A stretch of 64,000 bases of DNA from the NCBI RefSeq assembly GCF_037975245.1, contig NC_092562.1, positions 15,930,521 through 15,994,520 on the forward strand, given 5' to 3'. The stretch's first letter is position 1, and the number at the start of each line of letters is the position of its first letter. Shown piece by piece: positions 36,201-46,453 of the stretch. The position numbers were made by a program, and so were the translations under genes. The notes beneath the pieces were generated by a model, which was given only the letters and a program-made list of their open reading frames with translations, did no database searches and had not been told where the DNA came from. Source of the stretch: Apostichopus japonicus. Its lineage: Eukaryota > Echinodermata > Holothuroidea > Aspidochirotida > Stichopodidae.

Positions 36201-38982
36201 TGTTCATGTCATAAGTAACATGTTCTAGTTTTGTGCATTTTTTACTTCTTTTTTTTTCAATTTGATTATCTAAGCTCTTATATATTTGAACAAAATAAAT
36301 TTTGGAAAGTTTAATTCATGTGTAAAAGGGGCTTAAGCCAAAGGTGAAGCCAGGCGAAGTTAAGTTCTAGACAAATATTTAATAATTTTAATCGAAGATA
36401 CTTATTTCAATTATTATTTAAGCAGCTTTAGGACACTGGGACCTTTCATTGAGTCTCAGAATGATCTATTTACTGTATTATAGACAGAAAAAAATTGACT
36501 TTCTTAAAATATCATTGACATAAATTCTTTGCTAGTGACAGGGTGCACTGGCTGTTTTCCTTTTAATTTGAGACATTACGATGGTGGGCCTTTCTATCTT
36601 CAGAGACAAGACAATCAGGAAGTACTTATAGTAATAGGGCTATTAAGTAGGCTATTACATTTTAAATTATGTAGGCTGTGCCTACAATTAAGGAGGCTAT
36701 GCCTACATTTTAATGTCTTCTTATAACGATTTAAACATAACATTGTTGAATATGATTATCAAATAACCGGAGATGTCTTCAAATTCTTAAGCTCAAGAAA
36801 GAAAATATGAGATACAATTATCAGGCAACTGATAGGCCTATGCTTACCTTTTACAACTCACATTCACAAGGTGTTGGATGCTTCACTGGTCACAACAAAT
36901 AAGACCAAACCCTGTTAAATCATAGATCTTCCAAAGCCCACGTGAAGAATAGTGATTCTAAACAAGTTCCAGCCTTTTGGAATATTTTCTTTACTAAAGC
37001 TTCACTCCAGTAATTAATATGCTGTGTTAATGAGTTTGGCAGTAGGCCCTACGTTCAATCAAAACTTTTTCGTTGGGTTAACGCTACTGTACGTTTAACA
37101 CACAGGCTCGCGGTTTACTAAAGTTGTAGCATAGGCCTCCCTACTGTAAAATTCCAACGTCCCGGTTTTGGTCGTTGCTCATCGATTACAAGTGGAGAAC
37201 AATTCGTAAGCAAAGAATCAATTAAAAATTACACAAACTTTAATTCTGGAAAGTTAGACAACTCCTGTAGAATGTACAAGACGTTCATGATGTGTTGGCA
37301 AAGACCGAAGATGATAGTTGGGTCGTAGCAGATAGTAGCCTAAGATAGTGAACAACGTGTGAATGAATACTGACCTTCGCGTAAATAGTCTATATGGTGT
37401 ACACATAGCACTCGTAACTACTACTAAGTACTGTACTGTAGTGTGGTGTGATTATACTAGTAGTATACGTGTACCATGGCACACTAACGCCACTGCCGTG
37501 GAATTTGTAAACAAAGGAGGACTTGAGTAAGTACAAAAGATTGAATGTTCATTACGCAATATCAATGTATCGTACAGTCATAACAGCGCTCTTTCTAAAT
37601 GCGGGGGAAAAAATATGCGGATAAACGTGGAGATATTTCTGATTGAAGGAAATCGGATAGTTACGTACGTCTCTTTCAATTATGCTAAATAGATCCAGTT
37701 ATCAAGTTGAAATTCGAATTATTTGTGTCGTTTTTATTGTTGCCGCCAGACACGATCTTTGTTCCCTATAAATATATACTAATTCAAAAGTGTACTTTGA
37801 CGATTAAATATAGTTTTAAATCATGCATAATTGTTTTCTTATCCCAGATTAGTGGAGAAATCGCCAATTGTATATAAGTCAGTTTGTCGGGTACAACACA
37901 CTACCACGTCATTCTTCGGCTCAGGGAACAGAGAGGTCACTCTCCCCTTCCTCTCCCCTCCCTCCCTCCCTCCTCCCTCCTCCCTCCAGCTCCCCCATGT
38001 ACCCATGTGTATCTATTCAATGTGATCTACAGGTGAACATTGTTCACAATACACCATCGAAAAACACTGCCATCAGTTCAAATTGTAAATATGTTTAACT
38101 TAAAATCATTTAAGTAATTAATAAAATTTACTGGGTAGAAAGTTTCAATTTTACCTTTTACACACTTTTTTTAAATACCATTTATTGGGGGGGGGGGGGA
38201 GATTGTATATTTGGGGGGATTGTATTTTCTGATATTTATTCAGTTATATAACACTGATTTCAACATCATTTAAAACCACTGCTCAACATTAAGTGACATT
38301 CAGTTAAGCTTTAAAGGAGAATTCCAGAAATTCAAATCTGAATATCTTGATACCTAGAATAAGAATAGAAACATTACCAATAGGCTCCTTTCTTCTTTTT
38401 TTACACTGACCAGGACATATAAACATAAAAAATGCAGTTTATTCTTGTGTTGGAAATGAGATCTTGGAAGTCTTGCAGTCCTGTGTCATGGTACTCGCAA
38501 ACACCAATTTCTTTCTTCTGCCTGGTGGGAAGATAAGAGTCAGCCACAATCATGTGACTCTGCTTACATAGTAACCTGATGCAAAAGGTCAATTACATAT
38601 TCCAGATACACCCAGTAGGCATAGAGAATCAGGTCGGACACAGTTCTCAATTATCTCACCGCCCCTCCCACATTAGTTCCTCTTCCTAAAGGCTTTATTT
38701 AAGTTTCCTTAAAACTGATTTAGAAGATGAGATTATATTATTCTTTATTCCACATTTTCCACTGGTCCCCAAATTGGTACAGGCCCCAGAGATGTATCTT
38801 TCTTATCCCAACCGCCCCCCCCCCTTTTTGGGGTGGGGGATTGGACAACACCAGCGAGATTGTTGAAGCAAAGTGAATATTCATCAAGATACAGTGAGGA
38901 AGTGAATTAGATTGAAGAAACGATACAGAGAGCATAGTCAGACAGAACTTATGATAAGTGATTGTGCTAGCTAGCCTGAGTT
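33256..38982. other. Unannotated DNA, 5.7 kb
   Basis: I see no gene that I can name. Tracts include a C16 run (33847-33862), a G/C-run pair near 35905-35930, C/T-rich sequence at 37940-37990, a G13 run near 38187-38199 and a C11/G hairpin at 38812-38836. A palindrome GTAGGCTGTGCCTAC lies at 36671-36685, with a related AGGCTATGCCT at 36694-36704. Two minus frames with protein-like composition (34208-34414 and 35111-35296) are discussed under rejected items. Around 37300-37530 CpG is locally more frequent and a GTAAGT follows, so a first exon is possible but unproven. Confidence 0.4.
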
Positions 38983-39018
38983 ACATATATATTTCAAACA
39001 TTGAAACTAAAATATATG

Positions 39019-39235
39019 GAGTGTTAGCTCGTGGAGTGGAGTGTTAGCTCAGTGCCTTCCAATCATAAGGTCCCCGGTTCGAGTCACTCCAAGGTTAGTG
39101 TATGTCGTCCATTTACAGAGCTGATGACAATTGAAAAGTCATAATCATGGACGTTAAATATGAATGTAAGAGACTGACTTCGGTCAAGCCAATGAGCCAT
39201 TTTCGCGAGTTCCTGCTTGCATGAGGATCTAAAAT
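39019..39235 (+). mobile_element. tRNA-derived SINE with long target duplication
   Basis: The 217-bp insert has a tRNA-like head with an A box (GTTAGCTCAGTGC) and a B box (GGTTCGAGTC). The body is non-tRNA, about 39091-39235, and I do not recognise it. The first 15 bases partly repeat the tRNA start (GAGTGTTAGCTC twice). There is no poly(A). The 36-bp direct repeats on both sides show that it was inserted as a unit by retrotransposition. Its LINE partner is unknown. Confidence 0.78.
39038..39090 (+). tRNA. tRNA-like head of the SINE, not a functional tRNA
   Basis: GGAGTG at the start pairs with CACTCC at the end, giving a six-pair acceptor-like stem. A and B promoter boxes for RNA polymerase III are both recognisable. 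The segment is only 53 bases, about 20 shorter than a tRNA, and lacks a proper anticodon arm. I therefore read it as the degenerate head of a SINE and assign no amino acid. Confidence 0.6.
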
Positions 39236-39271
39236 ACATACATATTTAAAACATTGACACTAAAATATATG

Positions 39272-40637
39272 TCTTCTACAGCAGTCGCAATTCTTAGGCA
39301 AGTGTTCTGCACAGGAAAGTCGGAAGTCTTCATTAAATGGCATGATTATCAAGAGTGTGACTTAACCCTTTCTCTTCTGTAAAGTAATGGTTGAATGATA
39401 TGTTCCTTGTATAACACAACATTATCAAAATAATAATGCTAAGAGCCTAGCTATGCGTTGAATGAAGTGGTGGCGCCATAGCTAAATCAGTTTGCCGGAC
39501 GCATTCTTGATAAGTTGACACTTCGCAAATACGTCATATTTATCTGTCAATGTAATCTTTTATTTGTGCAAGGAGAATGATGAAAGAACCTTTTAATTTA
39601 CAGTTTATATTGACATAGTTTAGCAAAGAAGATGTTGTATACACCATAACTCAACAACTACATTTACATGGAAACATGCAGAGAATTTGCGATTCTTCAA
39701 GAAAAATGTATAACACTTGGGTTTATTTGTCCATTCTCCCCGTCCTCCCTCCATCCCTTCCCTCATAACCCCTTACCCCTTCCATGTATTGTCTCTACAA
39801 AAAGCCTGCAGATTTGGGGGAAACCTTTTTTTACATCACAACTATAGAGAATGACGTTTATTTTGCCAACGGTTCCGGTAAAACAGTTGCTTGGTACTCG
39901 ACGTTTGTAAAAAATATACTGAAATGTCGCCCCCACTTATGGGTGCAGCTTTTGGAATTGCTCAACGTACCCGCAAAATACTGTAAAACGATATCAAGAA
40001 CACCTGCCCTTTGGAGAAAACCATCGACCTCGTAATTTGGTAGAATCTCCGCGGCCGTAGCCAATAATTTGAATGTCGATAGCCATCACACTCGCGATAT
40101 TATGCGCACGATATGCTATTGAGAACCATATATCAGAGTGTAACATGTTTTCTCAATGGATACTTCTATTTCAGTGCTGCTTGCATACAGAATTTGAAAT
40201 TCAATAGGGAACCTTATATTATTTGTTATTATATAAACATCCTCTAAGAAGTAAACATTTGACAAAAATAGATGAGGCACACTAAAGGCCTATACATGGT
40301 ACCTGATAAAATTATGAACATACCTATAGGTATATTATATTATAAACAGACAAGTGACGTGGTAAATATGAATAACTTTTGAATGAGTTTAAAAAGAAAA
40401 CAAAAGAAAAGAAAGAAAACTTGCTCCTCAAAATAATGACTAACAGCTAAGAGGAAGTTTGTGATAGCTATCAGACAAAGTGAGCAGGATGAAAGCATAA
40501 AGTGCGAATACCATGAAATTCATTTTGTATTTTTTTCTTACACTTGAATGATTTAAAATCATGATTCGAGTGAGGGCAGGGGAAGCTGGTCAGGGAAGGG
40601 GTGCCAGTGATAATTTTTATAAAAAGGTTTCAGTAGC
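39272..40637. other. Unannotated DNA
   Basis: A frame of 83 codons at 39784-40035 and its antisense of 68 codons overlap each other. Neither has a recognisable motif. No gene is assigned. Confidence 0.45.
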
Positions 40638-40899
40638 TTAAATGCATTGAAGACTCGCCCCAAACCCTGTGCGGCCATCTGAAAAAGTTAATTTTCTGTT
40701 GCTTGCAAGTGACGTTTTGTTTGTGACGCTACAAAATGCAGACAGTAATGAAACGTGATACCTTGTTATCTTTAGCTGGACCTGAGATGTCCATCGCTGT
40801 ATCGTTTATACACTGTGCTGTGTGGGTATTGACCGCAGCTGTATGGTCAGATTACCGGCATTAGACGTTTCTTTTTGCGCGAGTCTCCACACCCTTTAA
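40638..40899. mobile_element. TTAA-flanked MITE, copy 2
   Basis: The 262-bp copy lies between TTAA at 40638-40641 and TTAA at 40896-40899. It is the reverse complement of 18720-19087 minus one internal segment of about 104 bp. Ends are ATGCATTGAAGACTCGCC and GCGCGAGTCTCCACACCC. The two copies differ at few positions, so the family moved fairly recently. Confidence 0.72.
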
Positions 40900-43174
40900 A
40901 GTAATGATTGAATTTCTTGTGATGTCTTCAAAACAATTGTGCCATACAATTATATTAGTGTATTCCTATATGACACAGACCCTTAGCGATCAAAAATATT
41001 ACAAGCAATCTACTGCTCCTTAATTATTACTCATTTATTTCCATTTAATCCATGTTTACAGAAAACTGTCCCACATGCATAATTGACTACATGGAATTCT
41101 TTCTTCTTCATTCATTGCAAACCATTAAGATTTATGGCCTAATTTCACAGTTCATGATGCAATCATGTTAGAGGACTATTGTAAAAGCTTATATTTTCAG
41201 GCATCTTTCAGATATGGCATCAACAGATAGAAAGCTTAACACAAAATTTGGCGTCAGGATAACTTTACAGGCAGAACATTAATTTTCATATGTTGTAGAC
41301 TTTTAAAAAATTCATTGCTATCCGGCCATATTGTATACCAACCAATTATCCATCCATAAAATAGTTTATTATAAAATAGGAAATGTTTTTTTATGAAACA
41401 AAAATGTATGGAATGCAGGCCAAATGAAGATTCACATAAATTTTGCGAAGGACTTCATCTTGACTGAATTACAAATTAATCTTTAACTTTTCCAAAAAAA
41501 CAATTGTACAACAACCGTTTGCACAAATTTGTAAAGAATACCTTGATACCCACCCGCACAACCGTGTAACAGACTTGAAACAAGCACACCTACATAAGTC
41601 AGACATCTTTTATGCCAATTGTTAGATTCGTATATCCACAGTACATATGTCTTTGGTACTTGTCTCAACTCCGTTCACACACGACAGTGACATTTCTAAT
41701 ATATTACATAGAACACGCGACCAAGAGCCTACTCGTACAATATCGTTATACCAGTATCAATAAATATATTGTGTACACCTACTAGCTACGTTGGTAAATT
41801 TCGGCTACCATTGGCATTACCATTGAGAACATTCGCTATCATCTCAGCAGACTACCGGCGTTTGGTAATTCGTGCAAACTCAGTTTAGGAGAATATATCT
41901 AATCTAACACGAAGGAATTTGTGAAGCGAAATAAAAGGTAATGTATAAGCATGGGCTTCATTTATTTCAGAAAAAAAGTTTCAAAAGACAATTGACTACC
42001 GTATGTTGAATGATAATTGAATTTGTATAGCCTGTGTTATTACAATTGACACTATGCCTATGGACAGCATTTTTACTGTAGAAGGCAGACAATTTACAAA
42101 CGATAAATGTTTTAACCAAGTGAGACACTAACTTTGATTTTACAGTACAGATAACCAAATATAACGTTAGGGCCGTAGGTTGCTTAACAGTTCGTTAGGT
42201 CTAGTTGCAAATTACATTTAACAATGGTATGTTACTTCATGCCTTGTGGCGTGAATTAGTGAAATATAGCTGATTTTCGGTTTCAAAAACGTTGGAGCTT
42301 GTGAACAGTGGCCATTAATTTCACAGGCGTAGCCTAGGCATGACTGTTATTTTGTTAGATACAAAGTAGGCTAATATTGTTTAGTGAAATGCTTGGATGC
42401 ATTCACTGCAAGAGTTGTTGATGCTTCTCTTACTTCACTAGCCCAGCTTAGCCTTGGGCTAATTTCAAACTACTGTAGTACTAGACCTTTACCAATTATG
42501 TTCAACTTTCAGCTGTGGTAGGCAAATAATAAGCCCACTTTAGAGTGTTGATTTTCATGCAGGTGTGGTGTTACTGTAGTATATAGCCTACAACACTTCT
42601 AGTTCTACACCCCAGAACATTTGCATGATCCCTTCCCCCTCCCAATCTCAAATCTACGTAGGGGTCCCTAAATCCAATATTAAGTATCACAGGCTGTTCT
42701 GTAGTAACCTCTGCCCTAGTGTCTGTTGGTTATAAAACAAGTGTGGTGTACTAAATGTGGCATGACAGGGTATTTGTGTGGTGCATTTTAGATCTTCCAA
42801 CTGTCAAATCTTACTCAATATTGAATTATTTCTGCAAATATAATATAGTAATAACATCAGTTCTGTACTACTAATCATTACCGGTAGACTTGACATAGAT
42901 TCATGTTGTTACTTGGACATGATATATATATTTTTAATAGCTCCCTATAATGCATCTTGATGTATAACTTCCTTCCTCAATAACAAATAGTGCAATGCAG
43001 TTTAAAGTAGGCTATTATGACATTACAGTTTATGTGAAGACTAAATGTGGAGATAAAATGTCCATATTAGAAGCCTTTCAAGTTGATGAACCATTTCTTA
43101 AGAAAAGTGTTTTAAGCTGTTCATATAATTCAATGTTCAACAAATGCTTTGTTTTCATGGGCAGTTACAGGTTT
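40900..43174. other. Unannotated DNA
   Basis: No gene recognised. The stretch at 41640-41940 is richer in CpG than its neighbours and ends in AAAAGGTAATG, a possible donor. This is too weak to call an exon. Confidence 0.4.
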
Positions 43175-43221
43175 CCTGGAGTGGCGCTATATAAATCTAC
43201 ATTACTATTATTATTGTCACT
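43175..43221 (+). mobile_element. CR1/L2-type LINE 3' tail remnant
   Basis: GTGGCGCTATATAAATCTAC followed by ATTACTATTATTATTG matches the last part of LINE tails at 13.5, 29.4 and 32.2 kb. Only the terminus remains. The 109-codon frame at 42995-43324 runs through it and is therefore unlikely to be a gene. Confidence 0.65.
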
Positions 43222-46200
43222 AGGGAGAACAAGCACACAAACGTGTATTCCTAGGCCTTGTTATGGTCTGTTTTCATTATTTCATACTAGTTGTGTATAT
43301 AAAAGATTGATTACTGGTGAATAAATTAAATTGAGTAGTTTTCTCTGTGTCTCCGTGTAATTCCTTATTTTTCTTTCAGAATGAAGAATTATTTAGGTTT
43401 ACCATAGACATACATCATACGTGTCATTCCTTGTGTTGTATTGACAAACATGGACTGGTATTAGTTGTACTTAATTGTAAAACTGAATTTTTTGATCAGA
43501 CAATTCTTGTCTACAAAGACTGAACACAAAGTTCAAAGGCTTCATTTTTACCGATTAGTGAATCCCTGAATCTTGAGGTACTGTACCCATGAGTAAACTG
43601 AAAGACATGTTATCCCATCATTTTGTCCCATCAGCAAGGACCTCCCACATCAATCCCCCTCTGCTGACATCATTAATGTAGTCTGCCAAAGGTTAATTTG
43701 GGAATTTAAAGTGTAGTATCCAATATTTGTTTGCTTCAGATTCCTATTCATAACTGGAAGATAATCAATAGAAACCATCATTCATCAAGTGACAGATTAT
43801 GACAAACCCAAGCAGTATTATCTCCTTTCCAAATCCAGATGATTGGTATTAAACTCATTGAAGGGTACAAGGCAGTATGTACAATGTATCCATGTTGTTG
43901 AATAACAATAGGTTCCTTTTGTTTCTGGATCGTGGAGATCTGCTTTACTGTAGCATAGAAAGGAACTTTGTCTCAAGGCTCCCTTTCTCTTCATATAATG
44001 GTAACTTTAGGAGTTGTTTGAAGAAGTTACAATGCAAGTGAATAGTTTTATTTGATTTCATCCCAATGGCTGTACCAGTGCAACATGGGGACTGGTTAAG
44101 TACAGTGCAGTATTTGAAAGAAGGTAGCTTAAGATTTTAAGTGATTAGTAACCCTAATGTTTTGTGTGCAAGTACACCATTAGTCATTCCATTTCTCCAC
44201 TGAACCTAACATAGTGCATCATGTTATATGCACTATGGGTAGGGCCTTGGTGTCACAGTACAGTAACCAGTCACAATATCGTGGGCGGAATCTTGCTTCC
44301 ATTATGATAACAAAATGATGGAGCAACACATGTTCCTGACATTTAGAAATCAATTAAATGGCGAATGTGTATGAAAGTGTGAAAAGTCAAGATATTACTG
44401 AATAATTTGGGTGGACTGTGATTGTACTGGGCCCTGGGAAGTATGTTACAATCCATAGCTTCCTGTAGAATTCTATGCCAATTGTATAATACTATATGGC
44501 TTCTCACCCAGTGTAGATCTTCTGGCAACTTGGCTGTTTGCTTAATATAACTCTGGCTGTCTTAATATATAATGAAAATTATGAAATAAAACATTTAAAA
44601 ATTCCATCCAAGCAAAAACAAAGAAGTTTCCAAGCTGATTGTTAAATTCCAAATTTCGACCAGTTACTGTAGTTGTTGGGTAAAGCATAAAAGTCATAAT
44701 TTGTCAGTTTTACTGAAATGTGCCATCTATGATCCTGCCCTGCTGTATAGAGCTTTGTGTGGTGTCTTACATTTTGCCGTGGTGTGCATTGATTGATGGA
44801 TGTTAATAGAAGTTGAGTATTGACTACTATACACTTGTTTGTACAGAACTGTTAATAAGTCACAAATTTATTGAGTGTTCTCTGTCTGAAATTGACGAAA
44901 ACTTAATTAAACCATCTCTGCTTACAAGGTGGAGAACGTAGCAATCGTATGTGGAGGACACAACACTGAACACTGCTTTACATTCACTCTACTTTTAATT
45001 TACTACTCTACTGGTTATGTCATGTTTGGTTAAAGATTTTAGGATTTAATGTCAGCAGCAAAAGATATGCACGATTCACAACCCATTCAATGATCCTCCC
45101 TAATTAAGCGTGTAGCACAGTATTTATCTATTTAATTGATGGAAAGGTAGGAAAATGCATTGCAATATAAATTTTTATTGAAATATATGCCACACTTAGT
45201 ATTTTTTATTCTAGCAGAACATGTTACCAATTACTAACCAATATGCATGTAATGGAATAGTTTATATACATGTAACCTTTGTCAGTTTTCACTTGGTACA
45301 ATCAAAACCAGGAATCTAAAGTGTTTTTTAGTTATTTACTCGTGAAAGAGCATGTTTACAGTACATGCTAACAGAAGCATGAATAACAAGCATAGAACAC
45401 GAACATTTCAGTTGTTTGTCATGTTTTCTATATTTTGACACGGTTCGAGGTTGGAGGCAGTTTATCAGACGTATTCTTCATTTACCTGGCTGCAATCGAC
45501 AGAATTGCTTCATATCAGTTGTTATTAACTGTTCATATTTCATTTATCTATATGGAGAAATTGTTTTATACAAGCGCAGGGTACAGGGTACGTCATCTTG
45601 AAACAACCGAGTGTTTGTTCCGTATTGAAGATGTTGATGAATATCTCTCGGGCAGTAATCTGACTGTCACAGTTAATCGTAACAAACATAAAATTTCCAT
45701 TCCTTGAATGAAAGGATCTGATTACCAAGACTATAGAGTCTTCTACCCACTCTTCTGTGAAATGATGACGAGATGAGATTGTAAAGATGGAATGGTTACC
45801 ATGACAATGAGATCAAGAAAATAGGATTTTCAATAGTAGATGAAATAGTTAAAATTGGAGGAGCTGGAATGGGATGGGTGGGGGGGGGGGTTGTGGGGGG
45901 GGAGAGAAGTCAGGAGACAAAGTAGAATAGTTGATAAACCTATCAGTTGATGACTTAATACGACATTGATTTAAGTGGTGCACAAGATTGCTGCACAACA
46001 CAATCAATAATTGATATTATGATGGTATTTTGTGACCAATACACTTGGTTTCAAAAGTCAAAAGTCTGTCGGAAATGAATCAATTTTTACAAAGAAGGAG
46101 TTGCATTATTCTGCACACCTACTATTGACATTTATGAGCATCACTGGATATATTTCTATGGCTCGCCTAATTAGTAAGTAAAAGTTTAAGTTGTTATTTT

Positions 46201-46453
46201 TATTTGATAGCCTATATTTTTGGTTGCCACATGTGCAAAAACTTTGTTTTTTCAAAGTTTTGAGGATTCATTTGGGTCAAAGTTTTGGATAATTTGGGGA
46301 AAAAGTTGGGTGGTGAACTTAAGTTATGTACTTATAGTAATTTATGAAGAACACCAGTTTCCTGAAATTTATTATATAGTGGACCATATGCTACACATTG
46401 ACCCTGCCCCTTTCATCTCAGTCTGTAGCTATGTTAATTTAACTGTAGTTTTT
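43222..46453. other. Unannotated DNA
   Basis: No gene is recognised in 3.2 kb. A G-rich tract lies at 45877-45903. Overlapping frames at 45416-45728 exist on both strands and have no motif. Confidence 0.4.

Larger units (their letters stand above)
38983..39271. repeat. 36-bp direct repeats flanking a SINE
   Basis: The sequence at 38983-39018 recurs at 39236-39271 with three mismatches in 36. The pair precisely brackets the SINE described next and is best read as a long target-site duplication made by LINE machinery. Confidence 0.8.

Noticed and set aside
37300-37530. Non-coding first exon with CpG-rich promoter and GTAAGT donor
   Set aside because: Only a mild CpG rise and a single donor-like site support it. 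Similar sites occur by chance, and no coding continuation was found on the plus strand.
39038-39090. Functional tRNA gene
   Set aside because: The segment is only 53 bases, lacks an anticodon arm and sits inside a retroposed unit with long direct repeats, so it is the head of a SINE.
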